Source: Streptomyces sp. NBC_01217
Lineage (GTDB): Bacteria; Actinomycetota; Actinomycetes; Streptomycetales; Streptomycetaceae
Assembly (NCBI RefSeq): GCF_035994185.1
Contig: NZ_CP108538.1
Span: 3,224,001 to 3,288,000 of the forward strand
Direction of reading: 5' to 3'
DNA length: 64,000 nucleotides
In this document: piece after piece, positions 1 to 9,064 of the stretch
Layout: the number at the start of each line of letters is the position of its first letter
Position numbering within the stretch: the first letter of the stretch is position 1
The notes under the pieces: generated by a model
The model's database searches: none
Seen by the model: the letters and a program-made list of their open reading frames with translations, nothing else
Told to the model about the DNA's origin: nothing
Position numbers and translations under genes: made by a program

Positions 1-230
1 GCTACCTCTCCACTCTCGCCGACAGCATCGAGACGGTGCAGCTCAGCATGGGCCAGGAACTGTTGGACTACGCCCGCGACGCCACGGCACCCGGCGCGAA
101 AACCCTGTCGGCGACCGAGTATCGCTGGCTGGCCCGCCGGTTGACAGAAGCCCTGGCGGACGCGCTCAGGGTCGCGGAATCGCGCGGACATCGCATCCCG
201 GATCAGGGAGAGCGAACCGAGGATGCCTGA
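1..230 (+). CDS. Hypothetical protein, 5' end outside the window
   Basis: The reading frame is open from base 3 to a TGA at 228-230 with no stop before it, so the gene begins upstream of the window. A GTG at 36 is an internal candidate but has no convincing ribosome binding site. The visible 75 residues are Ala/Arg/Glu-rich and probably helical, ending in a charged tail. I do not recognise the family. The stop overlaps the ATG of the next gene by 8 nt, so the two are translationally coupled. Such pairs of small proteins are common in Streptomyces, but no function can be given. Confidence 0.6.
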   Translation, partial: YLSTLADSIETVQLSMGQELLDYARDATAPGAKTLSATEYRWLARRLTEALADALRVAESRGHRIPDQGERTEDA

Positions 231-510
231 CTCTCCGAACGTCGGCGCACCAGTACGCGATGCCTCTCGGGGGCGCTACCACTTCCGCGAGTACCGCGTG
301 ACCACAGTCCCCGACCCTCTGGCGCTGCCGACCATGGAGGCGATCTGCGTCACCGGCGACGAGCGCAGCTGCGGTGCCACGTCAGGCACGCTGCATACCC
401 CGGACGAGCTGACCCGCTGGATCGCCGGACACTGCGCCCGGAGCGGCCACGAACTGTATGAACAGACCGTCCGCGCCCTCGTCCGTGCCGAGCCCGGCGC
501 ATGGCAGTGA
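223..510 (+). CDS. Small conserved hypothetical protein, DUF7848-like
   Basis: A 95-residue protein whose ATG at 223 lies inside the end of the upstream gene, giving translational coupling. The middle carries a CVTGDERSCGATSG stretch followed by a helical segment ending in GHELYEQTVRAL. This resembles Streptomyces proteins of the DUF7848 type, which have a 'CVSGDE..CGA.SG' core, a Trp and a late His. The pair of cysteines could bind metal or be structural. There is no signal peptide or membrane segment. These small proteins often sit next to HTH regulators, but the upstream partner is outside the window. Family assignment is from remembered pattern only. Confidence 0.6.
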   Translation: MPDSPNVGAPVRDASRGRYHFREYRVTTVPDPLALPTMEAICVTGDERSCGATSGTLHTPDELTRWIAGHCARSGHELYEQTVRALVRAEPGAWQ

Positions 511-515
511 AGTCC

Positions 516-551
516 CCAGGGGGCGACACCACACCAGCGGCAGCCCCCTGG
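516..551. terminator. Hairpin between convergent genes
   Basis: Arms CCAGGGGG (516-523) and CCCCCTGG (544-551) lie just after the stop of the 223-510 gene and before the end of the TetR gene on the other strand. The loop is about 20 nt and there is no T-run, so it is a plausible but weak bidirectional terminator. Confidence 0.4.
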
Positions 552-584
552 CGCGCGGGCAGGCGCCCCTTAAACGCGGGCCGC

Positions 585-1190
585 TCAAACGCGGGCCGCC
601 GCCTCGAACGCCCCGCGGGCCAGTCGGTGCAGCAGCGCCGCCGTGTCCGTGCGGTCGGGCAGCGCACCGGGGCGGCCCAGGTGCGGGGTCGAGTTCAGGA
701 GCCCGAAGACGGCGTGGACGGTAGCGCGGGCCTCGTGCTCGGGCAGGTCCGGATACAGCTCGCGGACCACCTCCACCCACACCTCGACGTACTGCCGCTG
801 GAGCTGGCGGACCCGCTTGCGGTCGGCGTCCCGCAGGCGGTCCAGCTCGCGGTCGTGGAGGGTGATCAGCGGGCGGTCGTCGAGGGCGAAGTCGATGTGG
901 CCCTCGATGAGCGCGTCGAGCAGGGCCTGCGGGGAGCCGTCCCCACAGGCCGCGTCCTCCGAGACCCGCAGCTGTCCGCCCGCCAGCAGCCGCTCGCTGA
1001 TACCGACCAGCAGCTCGGCGAGCATCGCGTCCTTGCCGGGGAAGTGCCGGTAGAGGCCGGGGCCGCTGATCCCGACGGCGGCACCTATCTCGTCGACGCC
1101 GACACCGTGGAAGCCGCGCTCGGCAAAGAGGCGGGCGGCCTCCTTGAGGATCTGCTCGCGGCGGGTGGGGGCGTCCGTCCTGGTGGTCAT
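585..1190 (-). CDS. TetR-family regulator of the adjacent acyl-CoA catabolic operon
   Basis: A 201-residue TetR-type repressor. The DNA-binding domain spans about residues 10-56, with the helix-turn-helix around VDEIGAAVGISGPGLYRHF. The C-terminal helical ligand domain fills the rest, the usual length for the family. It is divergent from the carboxyltransferase gene at 1438. The 247-nt gap holds three similar palindromes, listed separately, the first about 20 nt upstream of this gene's ATG. Autoregulation and repression of the operon are therefore likely. The inducer is inferred to be an acyl-CoA or organic acid of leucine or branched-chain catabolism, from context only. Confidence 0.88.
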   Translation of the reverse strand: MTTRTDAPTRREQILKEAARLFAERGFHGVGVDEIGAAVGISGPGLYRHFPGKDAMLAELLVGISERLLAGGQLRVSEDAACGDGSPQALLDALIEGHIDFALDDRPLITLHDRELDRLRDADRKRVRQLQRQYVEVWVEVVRELYPDLPEHEARATVHAVFGLLNSTPHLGRPGALPDRTDTAALLHRLARGAFEAAARV

Positions 1191-1211
1191 GGATTCGATT
1201 CTAGACAGTCG

Positions 1212-1229
1212 GGTTAGCGAACGTTAACC
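1212..1229. promoter_or_regulatory. Putative TetR operator, copy 1
   Basis: GGTTAGCGAACGTTAACC is an 18-bp near-perfect palindrome about 20 nt upstream of the TetR start codon. It shares the core GTTAnCGnnCGTTAAC with copies 2 and 3. Its position fits autoregulation. Confidence 0.75.
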
Positions 1230-1362
1230 GAAGCGCACTATGTCGATCCGCCGCCCGCGCGGGCAGCGCCATGCGCCCCGCAGGCGCGAGGGTCCGGGCC
1301 GTCGCGGCGGCGCTGGGCGTGGTGAACCGCCGGGGCACCGGCCGGGCGGCCTGGACAAGGCT

Positions 1363-1378
1363 GTTAGCGGTCGTTAAC
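1363..1378. promoter_or_regulatory. Putative TetR operator, copy 2
   Basis: GTTAGCGGTCGTTAAC has the same palindromic pattern as the site at 1212-1229 and lies about 60 nt before the carboxyltransferase ATG, a typical promoter-proximal repressor position. Confidence 0.75.
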
Positions 1379-1390
1379 CTGAGGGCAGAC

Positions 1391-1406
1391 GTTAACGCTC
1401 ATTAAC
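1391..1406. promoter_or_regulatory. Putative TetR operator, copy 3
   Basis: GTTAACGCTCATTAAC is a degenerate third copy of the motif, 13 nt after copy 2 and 31 nt before the start codon at 1438. Close spacing to copy 2 suggests paired dimers or occlusion of the ribosome binding region. Confidence 0.6.
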
Positions 1407-1437
1407 CACTGCGGTACGGGCAAGGGGGCTCGACAGG

Positions 1438-3060
1438 ATGCAGCAGGCACCGGTGCTGGCGAGCGCGGCCGATCCCGCCTCCGAGGCCTGGCAGGCCAAC
1501 GAGGCGGCGCATCACGCGCTCGCCGACGAGCTGCGCAAGCGGCTCGCCACGGCCAGGCTCGGCGGGGGTGAGAAGGCCCGCGCCCGGCATGTGGCGCGCG
1601 GCAAGCTGCTGCCCAGGGAGCGGGTGGACACCCTGCTCGATCCGGGTTCGCCGTTCCTGGAGCTGGCACCCCTGGCGGCCGAGGGGCTGTACGGGGGCGC
1701 CGCCCCGGCGGCCGGGGTGATCGCGGGGATCGGCCGGGTCAGTGGCCGGGAGTGCGTGATCGTCGCCAACGACGCGACCGTCAAGGGCGGCACGTACTAC
1801 CCGATGACCGTGAAGAAGCACCTCCGCGCCCAGGAGGTGGCGCTGGAGAACCGGCTCCCCTGTCTGTATCTGGTCGACTCGGGCGGCGCGTTCCTGCCGA
1901 TGCAGGACGAGGTCTTCCCGGACCGGGAGCACTTCGGGCGGATCTTCTACAACCAGGCCCGGATGTCGGGGGCCGGGATTCCGCAGATCGCGGCGGTGCT
2001 GGGCTCGTGCACGGCCGGTGGGGCGTACGTCCCCGCGATGAGCGACGAGGCCGTGATCGTACGGAACCAGGGCACGATCTTCCTGGGCGGGCCGCCGCTG
2101 GTGAAGGCCGCGACCGGCGAGGTCGTGACGGCGGAGGAGCTGGGCGGCGGCGAGGTGCACTCCCGTACGTCGGGCGTCACCGACCATCTCGCCGAGGACG
2201 ACGCGCACGCGCTGCGGATCGTGCGGAACATCGTCGCCACGCTGCCGGAGCGCGGGGCGCTCCCGTGGTCGGTACGGACGGTCGAGGAGCCGAAGGTCGA
2301 TCCCGCCGGGCTGTACGGCGCCGTCCCGGTCGATTCCCGGACGCCGTACGACGTACGGGAGGTGATCGCCCGGGTCGTCGACGGATCGCGGTTCGCCGAG
2401 TTCAAGGCGGAGTACGGCACGACGCTGATCACCGGCTTCGCCCGGATCCACGGCCACCCGGTCGGGATCGTCGCCAACAACGGCATCCTGTTCTCCGAGT
2501 CCGCCCAGAAGGGCGCCCACTTCATCGAGCTGTGCGACCAGCGCGGCATCCCGCTGGTCTTCCTGCAGAACATCTCGGGCTTCATGGTGGGGCGCGACTA
2601 CGAGGCCGGTGGCATCGCCAAGCACGGCGCCAAGATGGTCACGGCCGTCGCCTGCACCCGCGTACCGAAGCTGACCGTCGTGGTCGGCGGGTCGTACGGG
2701 GCGGGCAACTACTCCATGTGCGGGCGCGCCTATTCGCCGCGCTTCCTGTGGATGTGGCCCAACGCCAAGATCTCGGTCATGGGCGGCGAGCAGGCCGCGT
2801 CCGTCCTCGCGACGGTCAAGCGCGACCAGCTGGGCGACGACTGGAGCGCAGAGGACGAAGAGGCCTTCAAGACGCCGATCCGCGAGCAGTACGAGACCCA
2901 GGGCAACGCTTACTACGCCACGGCCCGGCTCTGGGACGACGGGGTGATCGACCCGTTGGAGACCCGGCAGGTGCTGGGGCTCGCTCTGACCGCGTGTGCC
3001 AACGCCCCGCTTCCCCAAAGGGACCACACAGCGCCCGGCTTCGGCGTCTTCCGGATGTGA
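1438..3060 (+). CDS. Acyl-CoA carboxylase carboxyltransferase subunit, probably methylcrotonyl-CoA carboxylase beta
   Basis: A 540-residue biotin-dependent carboxyltransferase. The N-terminal half carries [16 protein letters not shown] and [17 protein letters not shown]. The oxyanion-hole loops are GSCTAGG at 189-195 and GSYGAGN at 418-424. Both crotonase-like halves are present at full family length. The sequence pattern fits methylcrotonyl-CoA carboxylase beta better than propionyl-CoA carboxylase. Next-door genes encode a biotin carboxylase subunit, HMG-CoA lyase and an acyl-CoA dehydrogenase, which together outline leucine degradation. It is first in the operon, behind two putative TetR operators. 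Substrate is inferred from context, and propionyl- or acetyl-CoA remain possible. Confidence 0.9.
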   Translation: MQQAPVLASAADPASEAWQANEAAHHALADELRKRLATARLGGGEKARARHVARGKLLPRERVDTLLDPGSPFLELAPLAAEGLYGGAAPAAGVIAGIGRVSGRECVIVANDATVKGGTYYPMTVKKHLRAQEVALENRLPCLYLVDSGGAFLPMQDEVFPDREHFGRIFYNQARMSGAGIPQIAAVLGSCTAGGAYVPAMSDEAVIVRNQGTIFLGGPPLVKAATGEVVTAEELGGGEVHSRTSGVTDHLAEDDAHALRIVRNIVATLPERGALPWSVRTVEEPKVDPAGLYGAVPVDSRTPYDVREVIARVVDGSRFAEFKAEYGTTLITGFARIHGHPVGIVANNGILFSESAQKGAHFIELCDQRGIPLVFLQNISGFMVGRDYEAGGIAKHGAKMVTAVACTRVPKLTVVVGGSYGAGNYSMCGRAYSPRFLWMWPNAKISVMGGEQAASVLATVKRDQLGDDWSAEDEEAFKTPIREQYETQGNAYYATARLWDDGVIDPLETRQVLGLALTACANAPLPQRDHTAPGFGVFRM

Positions 3061-3067
3061 GGAACAG

Positions 3068-5161
3068 ATGACGATGTTCGACACCGTTCTTGTCGCCAAC
3101 CGCGGCGAGATCGCGGTCCGGGTCATCCGGACCCTGCGCGAGCTGGGTGTGCGGTCCGTCGCCGTCTTCAGCGACGCGGACGCGGACGCCCGGCATGTAC
3201 GGGAGGCCGACACGGCGGTACGGATCGGGCCCGCGCCCGCCGCGATGAGCTATCTCAGCGTGCCCGCCCTGCTGGACGCGGCCCGCCGCACCGGCGCGCA
3301 GGCCGTCCACCCCGGGTACGGATTCCTCGCCGAGAACGCGGGCTTCGCGCGGGCGTGCGCGGAGGCGGGGCTGGCCTTCATCGGGCCGACCGCCGAGGCC
3401 ATCTCGCTGATGGGCGACAAGATCCGGGCCAAGGAGACGGTCGCGGCGGCCGGGGTTCCCGTGGTGCCCGGCTCGGCGGGGAGCGGGCTCAGCGATGCCC
3501 AGCTGGTCGACGCGGCCCGCGAGATCGGGACGCCCGTGCTGCTGAAGCCCTCGGCGGGCGGCGGCGGCAAGGGCATGCGGCTGGTGCGTGACGAGGCGCT
3601 GCTCGCGGACGAGATCGCGGCCGCCCGGCGCGAGGCACGGGCCTCGTTCGGCGACGACACGCTGCTCGTGGAGCGGTGGATCGACCGGCCCCGGCACATC
3701 GAGATCCAGGTGCTGGCGGACACCCACGGCAACGTGGTCCACCTCGGCGAGCGCGAGTGCTCGCTGCAGCGCCGCCACCAGAAGATCATCGAGGAGGCGC
3801 CGTCCGTCCTGCTCGACGAGGAGACCCGGGCGGCGATGGGCGAGGCGGCCGTCCAGGCGGCCCGCAGCTGCGGCTACGTCGGCGCGGGCACGGTGGAGTT
3901 CATCGTCCCGGGCAACGACCCGGCCTCGTACTACTTCATGGAGATGAACACCCGCCTCCAGGTCGAGCACCCGGTGACCGAGCTGATCACCGGTCTGGAC
4001 CTGGTGGAGTGGCAGCTCAGGGTCGCGGCGGGCGAGCAACTCCCGTACGGGCAGAAGGACATCACACTCACCGGCCATGCCATCGAGGCCCGGATCTGCG
4101 CGGAGGACCCGTTCCGCGGTTTCCTGCCGTCCGGTGGCACGGTGCTCGCCCTGCACGAACCGCAGGGCAACGGCGTACGGACGGACTCCGGGCTCGGCGC
4201 GGGCGGCGAGGTCGGCAGCCTGTACGACCCGATGCTGTCGAAGGTCATCGCCTACGGCCCCGACCGCGCCGCCGCCCTGCGCCGGCTGCGCGCGGCGCTC
4301 GCGGACACGGTGATCCTCGGCGTCCCGACGAACGCCGGATTCCTGCGCCGGCTGCTCGCCCACCCGGCGGTGGTGGCGGGCGATCTGGACACCGGTCTGG
4401 TGGAGCGCGAGGTGGCCGGGCTGGTGCCGGAGGGGGTGCCGGAGGAGGTGTACGCGGCGGCGGCGCTGCTGCGGCAGGGCCCACCGGCGTCCACACCCCC
4501 CGCGGCCGCCCCCGGCTGGGTGGACCCGTTCTCGGTGGCGAACGGCTGGCGACTGGGCGGCACCCCGGCGCGCACGGTGCTCGACTTCCGGCTGCCGGGC
4601 CACGACCCGGTGCAGGTGTCGCTGCGCTCCTGCCCGACGGGCACGGAGCTGACGTTCGGCCATGTCGGAGAGGGCGCGCAGCCGCCGGAGCCCGCGACGG
4701 GCGCCTGCGGCCCGCTGGCTCCGATGCCCGGCGGCAGGGAGACGGCCAGGCTGATCGAGCTGTCCCCGCACCACCTCACCCTCGAACTCGCCGGTGTCAC
4801 CCACAGGTTCACCCATGCCGCGTCGCCGGACGGGACCTGGCTGGGCCGCGAGGGCGACACCTGGCACGTACAGGATCACGACCCCGTGGAGGCGTCGCTC
4901 GCCGGTGCCGCCCGGTCCGGCGCGGACACGCTGGCCGCGCCGATGCCCGGCACCGTCACGGTCGTGAAGGTGGCCGTCGGGGACGAGGTCGTGGCCGGTC
5001 AGAGCCTGCTCGTCGTGGAGGCGATGAAGATGGAACACGTCATCTCCGCCCCGCACGCCGGGACCGTGACCGAGCTGGACGTCACCGCCGGTGCCACGGT
5101 GGCCATGGACCAGATCCTGGCCGTGGTGGCACCCGCGGCCGAACCCGGGGAGGACGCATGA
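3068..5161 (+). CDS. Biotin carboxylase / biotin carboxyl carrier fusion, acyl-CoA carboxylase alpha subunit
   Basis: A 697-residue alpha subunit. The ATG at 3068 has a GAGGA ribosome binding site and starts 7 nt after the previous stop; it opens [19 protein letters not shown]. The ATP-grasp biotin carboxylase domain covers about residues 4-450, with [10 protein letters not shown] and the [14 protein letters not shown] segment. A linker follows. The C-terminal biotinyl domain holds EAMKMEH with the biotin-accepting Lys at about 654. It should carboxylate biotin using ATP and bicarbonate for the partner beta subunit encoded upstream. It ends in a 4-nt ATGA overlap with the HMG-CoA lyase gene, so expression is coupled. 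Confidence 0.93.
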   Translation: MTMFDTVLVANRGEIAVRVIRTLRELGVRSVAVFSDADADARHVREADTAVRIGPAPAAMSYLSVPALLDAARRTGAQAVHPGYGFLAENAGFARACAEAGLAFIGPTAEAISLMGDKIRAKETVAAAGVPVVPGSAGSGLSDAQLVDAAREIGTPVLLKPSAGGGGKGMRLVRDEALLADEIAAARREARASFGDDTLLVERWIDRPRHIEIQVLADTHGNVVHLGERECSLQRRHQKIIEEAPSVLLDEETRAAMGEAAVQAARSCGYVGAGTVEFIVPGNDPASYYFMEMNTRLQVEHPVTELITGLDLVEWQLRVAAGEQLPYGQKDITLTGHAIEARICAEDPFRGFLPSGGTVLALHEPQGNGVRTDSGLGAGGEVGSLYDPMLSKVIAYGPDRAAALRRLRAALADTVILGVPTNAGFLRRLLAHPAVVAGDLDTGLVEREVAGLVPEGVPEEVYAAAALLRQGPPASTPPAAAPGWVDPFSVANGWRLGGTPARTVLDFRLPGHDPVQVSLRSCPTGTELTFGHVGEGAQPPEPATGACGPLAPMPGGRETARLIELSPHHLTLELAGVTHRFTHAASPDGTWLGREGDTWHVQDHDPVEASLAGAARSGADTLAAPMPGTVTVVKVAVGDEVVAGQSLLVVEAMKMEHVISAPHAGTVTELDVTAGATVAMDQILAVVAPAAEPGEDA

Positions 5162-6099
5162 CCACCACCCGCACCCTGCCCATGACCGTGCCCGCCCAGG
5201 ATCTGCCCCCACGGGTACGCATCCATGAGGTCGGCGCCCGCGACGGGCTGCAGAACGAGAAGTCCGTCGTGCCGACCGAGGTGAAGGCGGAGTTCATCCA
5301 CCGCCTGGCCGCGGCGGGTCTGACCACCATCGAGGCGACCAGCTTCGTGCACCCCAAGTGGGTGCCCCAACTGGCCGACGCGGAGGACCTGTTCCCCCGG
5401 CTCGGCGACATCGGGGGCGTCGCCCTGCCCGTGCTCGTGCCGAACGAGCGCGGCCTGGACCGGGCGCTGGCGCTCGGCGCCCGCCGTATCGCCGTGTTCG
5501 GCTCGGCGACCGAGACGTTCGCCGCCCGCAATCTCAACCGTACGGTCGACGAGTCGCTCGCCATGTTCGAGCCGGTCGTCGCCCGGGCCAAGGCCGACAA
5601 GGTGCATGTCCGCGGCTATCTGTCGATGTGCTTCGGCGACCCGTGGGAGGGGCCCGTCCCCGTCCACCAGGTCGTCCGGGTCGCCAAGGCGCTCATCGAC
5701 CTCGGCTGCGACGAACTCTCCCTCGGCGACACGATCGGCGTCGCCACACCCGGCCATGTGCAGGATCTGCTCTCCGAGCTGAACGAGGAGGGCGTGCGCA
5801 CCGACACCATCGGCGTGCACTTCCACGACACCTACGGCCAGGCGCTCTCCAACACACTCGCCGCGCTCCAGCACGGTGTCACCACCGTGGACGCCTCCGC
5901 GGGCGGCCTCGGCGGCTGCCCGTACGCGAAGAGCGCGACCGGAAACCTCGCCACCGAAGACCTCGTGTGGATGCTCGACGGCCTCGGCATCGAAACCGGG
6001 GTCGACCTCGACGGGCTCACCGCCACCAGCGTGTGGCTCGCCGAACAGCTGGGCCGACCCAGCCCGTCCCGTACCGTCCGCGCGCTCTCGGTGCGATAA
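5158..6099 (+). CDS. Hydroxymethylglutaryl-CoA lyase
   Basis: A 313-residue HMG-CoA lyase that cleaves HMG-CoA to acetyl-CoA and acetoacetate, the last step of leucine breakdown. Family signatures are [11 protein letters not shown] near residue 24 (catalytic Arg28 and Asp29), [10 protein letters not shown] with the metal-binding HxH, and the active-site cysteine loop [14 protein letters not shown]. The start overlaps the stop of the carboxylase alpha gene by 4 nt. The gene for 3-methylglutaconyl-CoA hydratase, the step before HMG-CoA, is not in this operon and must lie elsewhere. Confidence 0.93.
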   Translation: MTTTRTLPMTVPAQDLPPRVRIHEVGARDGLQNEKSVVPTEVKAEFIHRLAAAGLTTIEATSFVHPKWVPQLADAEDLFPRLGDIGGVALPVLVPNERGLDRALALGARRIAVFGSATETFAARNLNRTVDESLAMFEPVVARAKADKVHVRGYLSMCFGDPWEGPVPVHQVVRVAKALIDLGCDELSLGDTIGVATPGHVQDLLSELNEEGVRTDTIGVHFHDTYGQALSNTLAALQHGVTTVDASAGGLGGCPYAKSATGNLATEDLVWMLDGLGIETGVDLDGLTATSVWLAEQLGRPSPSRTVRALSVR

Positions 6100-6128
6100 A
6101 CACAGTCCCACAAGGAGTGATCCCTGCC

Positions 6129-7295
6129 ATGCCTCTGGACCACCGGCTGACCGCCGAGCACGAGGAACTGCGCCGCACCGTCGAGGAGTTCGCGCACGAT
6201 GTGATCGCGCCGAAGATCGGCGACTTCTACGAGCGCCATGAGTTCCCGTACGAGATCGTGCGGGAGATGGGACGGATGGGCCTGTTCGGGCTGCCGTTCC
6301 CGGAGGAGTACGGCGGCATGGGCGGCGACTACCTCGCCCTCGGGATCGCCCTTGAGGAGCTGGCCCGGGTCGACTCGTCCGTGGCGATCACGCTGGAGGC
6401 CGGGGTCTCGCTCGGCGCGATGCCGGTCTACCACTTCGGTACGGAGGAGCAGAAGCGGCAGTGGCTGCCGAAGCTCTGCTCGGGCGAGGCGCTCGGCGCG
6501 TTCGGCCTGACCGAGCCCGACGCCGGCTCGGACGCGGGCGGCACCCGCACGACGGCCGTGCGCGACGAGGCCACGGGCGAGTGGGTGATCAACGGCTCCA
6601 AGTGCTTCATCACCAACTCCGGTACGGACATCACGGAACTGGTCACGGTGACGGCGGTGACCGGCCGCAAGGAGAACGGCGCCCCGCTCATCTCCTCGAT
6701 CATCGTGCCGTCCGGCACCCCCGGGTTCACGGTCGCCGCCCCGTACTCCAAGGTCGGCTGGAACGCCTCCGACACCCGCGAACTGTCCTTCGCCGACGTC
6801 CGCGTGCCCCTGGCGAACCTGCTGGGCGAGGAGGGCCGCGGCTACGCCCAGTTCCTGCGCATCCTGGACGAGGGCCGGATCGCCATCGCCGCCCTGTCCA
6901 CGGGCCTGGCGCAGGGCTGTGTGGACGAGTCGGTGAAGTACGCCAAGGAGCGCCACGCCTTCGGCAGGCCGATCGGCGCCAACCAGGCCATCCAGTTCAA
7001 GATCGCGGACATGGAGACGCGCGCCCACATGGCCCGCATCGGCTGGCGTGACGCGGCCTCGCGCCTGGTGGCGGGCGAACCCTTCAAGAAGGAGGCGGCG
7101 ATCGCGAAGCTGTACTCCTCGACGGTCGCGGTGGACAACGCCCGCGAGGCGACCCAGATCCACGGCGGCTACGGCTTCATGAACGAGTACCCGGTGGCCA
7201 GGATGTGGCGCGACTCCAAGATCCTGGAGATCGGCGAGGGCACGAGCGAGGTGCAGCGCATGCTGATCGCGAGGGAGCTGGGCCTGCCGGCCTGA
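6129..7295 (+). CDS. acdH: Acyl-CoA dehydrogenase AcdH, short/branched-chain
   Basis: A 388-residue flavin acyl-CoA dehydrogenase. The ATG at 6129 follows an AAGGAG site. The N-terminal helical domain begins at LTAEHEELRRTVEEFA. The middle beta domain has AFGLTEPDAGSDAGG and CFITNSG. The C-terminal domain has QIHGGYGFMNEYPVARMWRD and ends with IGEGTSEVQ, whose Glu is the catalytic base position of short-chain-type enzymes. The isovaleryl-type Glu position (in LDEGR) is Gly, as in short-chain enzymes. In S. coelicolor the equivalent gene (acdH) serves branched-chain amino-acid catabolism. It is last in the operon; the TetR operators upstream of the first gene probably control it. Confidence 0.9.
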   Translation: MPLDHRLTAEHEELRRTVEEFAHDVIAPKIGDFYERHEFPYEIVREMGRMGLFGLPFPEEYGGMGGDYLALGIALEELARVDSSVAITLEAGVSLGAMPVYHFGTEEQKRQWLPKLCSGEALGAFGLTEPDAGSDAGGTRTTAVRDEATGEWVINGSKCFITNSGTDITELVTVTAVTGRKENGAPLISSIIVPSGTPGFTVAAPYSKVGWNASDTRELSFADVRVPLANLLGEEGRGYAQFLRILDEGRIAIAALSTGLAQGCVDESVKYAKERHAFGRPIGANQAIQFKIADMETRAHMARIGWRDAASRLVAGEPFKKEAAIAKLYSSTVAVDNAREATQIHGGYGFMNEYPVARMWRDSKILEIGEGTSEVQRMLIARELGLPA

Positions 7296-7313
7296 CGTGG
7301 GCCGGGCCGCGTC

Positions 7314-7383
7314 GGGCCGTATTCGTCGGTCCGTGTTCGTCAGGCCGTGTTCGTCAAGCGGTCTTCGTCAGACCGTGTTCGTC
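7314..7383. repeat. Five tandem 14-bp repeats after acdH
   Basis: Five consecutive 14-bp units start at 7314, 7328, 7342, 7356 and 7370. The consensus is aggCCGTgTTCGTC, with unit 4 the most diverged. They fill the gap between the acdH stop and the terminator hairpin. No gene covers them. Confidence 0.8.
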
Positions 7384-7416
7384 GACCGGTGGCCGCGTGA
7401 GCCGCCACCGGTCGAC
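7381..7416. terminator. Bidirectional terminator between acdH and the MFS gene
   Basis: Perfect 13-bp arms, GTCGACCGGTGGC at 7381-7393 and its complement at 7404-7416, flank a 10-nt loop. It lies between convergent genes and overlaps the last tandem repeat by 3 nt. Confidence 0.75.
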
Positions 7417-7446
7417 GAGCCGGGTTCCCCGCACCTGGACAGCAGG

Positions 7447-8904
7447 TCAGGCCTTGACCGTGGCCTGCTCGGACATGGCGCCGGTGTCGCTCTCTCCGGG
7501 CCCGGCCGTGACACGGCGCACGGCCGGGATGAAGGCCGCGATCGCCGCGGCGACCAGGGCGACGCCGCAGCCGAGCAGCAGTCCTGTGCGGAAGCCGTCC
7601 TCGGACGTGAAGGTGTAGCCGCCGGCGGTGACGTTCATGTGGGAGAGGACCACACCGATCACGGCGGCGCCGATCGATGTGCCGAGGGCGCGCATGAGTG
7701 TGTTGAAGCCGTTGGCGGCGGCGGTCTCGGACAGCGGAACCGAGCTCATGATCAGTGCGGGCATCGCACCGTACGCCAGGCCCACACCGCTGCTGATCAC
7801 CATGCCCACCACCATGAGGCCCCATGCGGAGCCCATGAGTGCCAGTGACAGGCCGTAGCCGCCCGCGACGACCAGGACGCCGCAGACCAGGGTGAACTTC
7901 GGGCCACGGGCGTCGCTGAGCTTTCCGCCGAGCGGGGAGATGATCATCATCATGATGCCGCCGGGTGCCAGCCACAGGCCCGCCGCGAGCATCGACTGGC
8001 CCAGGCCGTAGCCGGTGGCGGCGGGGAACTGCAGAAGCTGCGGCGAGATCAGCATGCTGGCGTACATGCCGAAGCCGACGAAGACGGAGGCGAGGTTGGT
8101 CATCAGCACCCGGGGGCGCGCGGTGGTGCGCAGGTCGATCAGCGGATCCCGGGTTCGCATCTCCCACAGCCCCCAGGCGACCAGCACCACGACGGAGGCG
8201 GCGAACAGGCCGAGCGTGGTGGCCGAGCCCCAGCCCCAGTCGGCGCCCTTGGAGACCGCGAGCAGCAGGCAGACCAGGCCCACCCCGAGGCCGAGCGCAC
8301 CGAGCACGTCGAACCGCTGGCCCTTGGCACCGGCCGGCACGTCGGGGATCAGGAACCAGATCAGCACCGCGACCACCGCGGCCAGGCCGGCGGAGCCCCA
8401 GAACAGCACCCGCCAGTTCGTGTACTGAGCCACCGCCGCGGCGATCGGCAGGCCGAGGGCGCCGCCGATTCCCATGGAGGCGCTGACCAGCGCGATGGAG
8501 GAACTGAGCTTTTCCGCCGGGACCACGTCACGCAGCAGGGCGATTCCGAGCGGCAGCACACCCATGCCCATGCCCTGCAGACCGCGGCCGACGATCATGG
8601 GGACGACGGTGGAGGAGAGCGCGCACACCACCGAACCCGCCACCAGCGGCACCGCACACACGAGAAGCATCCGGCGCTTGCCGACCATGTCGCCCAGGCG
8701 TCCGGAGACGGGCACGCAGACAGCCGACACCAGCAGGGTGACGGTGATCACCCACGCCGCGTTCGAAGGGGTGGTGTTCAGGATCTGCGGCAGCTCCGCG
8801 ATGAGCGGGGTGACCAGGGTCTGCATGATCGCCGCAGTGGTGCCGGCGATTGCCAGCGTGGCCACTACGCCGCCTGAACGAGCTGATGGCTGGGGGGCAC
8901 CCAT
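7447..8904 (-). CDS. DHA2-type MFS multidrug exporter
   Basis: A 485-residue integral membrane protein with about 14 hydrophobic segments, the size and helix count of EmrB/QacA-type DHA2 proton antiporters. The family loop between TM2 and TM3 is visible as GRLGDMVGKRRMLL, and a Gly/Pro-rich motif C-like segment GIGGALGLPIAAAVA follows later. It is divergent from a MarR regulator at 9065, with palindromes in the gap. That arrangement is typical of a repressor and its drug-efflux target. The substrate cannot be told. Together with the MarR and acetyltransferase genes it sits where desE lies in S. coelicolor. Confidence 0.88.
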   Translation of the reverse strand: MGAPQPSARSGGVVATLAIAGTTAAIMQTLVTPLIAELPQILNTTPSNAAWVITVTLLVSAVCVPVSGRLGDMVGKRRMLLVCAVPLVAGSVVCALSSTVVPMIVGRGLQGMGMGVLPLGIALLRDVVPAEKLSSSIALVSASMGIGGALGLPIAAAVAQYTNWRVLFWGSAGLAAVVAVLIWFLIPDVPAGAKGQRFDVLGALGLGVGLVCLLLAVSKGADWGWGSATTLGLFAASVVVLVAWGLWEMRTRDPLIDLRTTARPRVLMTNLASVFVGFGMYASMLISPQLLQFPAATGYGLGQSMLAAGLWLAPGGIMMMIISPLGGKLSDARGPKFTLVCGVLVVAGGYGLSLALMGSAWGLMVVGMVISSGVGLAYGAMPALIMSSVPLSETAAANGFNTLMRALGTSIGAAVIGVVLSHMNVTAGGYTFTSEDGFRTGLLLGCGVALVAAAIAAFIPAVRRVTAGPGESDTGAMSEQATVKA

Positions 8905-8939
8905 CCGGGACTCCTCGGGTGTTTGTCGGAAGAAGCTTA

Positions 8940-8986
8940 TGCATCGTACATACTTTATGTATCAGGCACGCTATATGTATGCTGCA
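8940..8986. promoter_or_regulatory. Operator/promoter region between MFS and MarR genes
   Basis: This AT-rich island contains a perfect palindrome TACATA-CTT-TATGTA (8947-8961). It also has a wider inverted repeat, TGCATCGTACATA (8940-8952) against TATGTATGCTGCA (8974-8986), matching at 11 of 13 positions. It lies between divergent genes and is a probable MarR binding site controlling both. Confidence 0.65.
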
Positions 8987-9064
8987 CAAGTCTGTGGGAG
9001 AATGGAGGCGGGCCATCCGGAAACGTGCCGGGGTGCCCGGACGACAGCTGGAGGCGGCAGGCGC

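Noticed and set aside
1402..3213. 603-residue open frame antisense to the carboxyltransferase gene
   Set aside because: It is the usual long shadow frame of GC-rich coding DNA; the plus-strand protein has full family motifs and this one has none.
3676..5157. Long plus-strand frame overlapping the carboxylase alpha gene and joined to HMG-CoA lyase
   Set aside because: The upstream part is an Arg/Gly/Pro-rich out-of-frame translation; only the portion from ATG 5158 encodes a recognisable protein.
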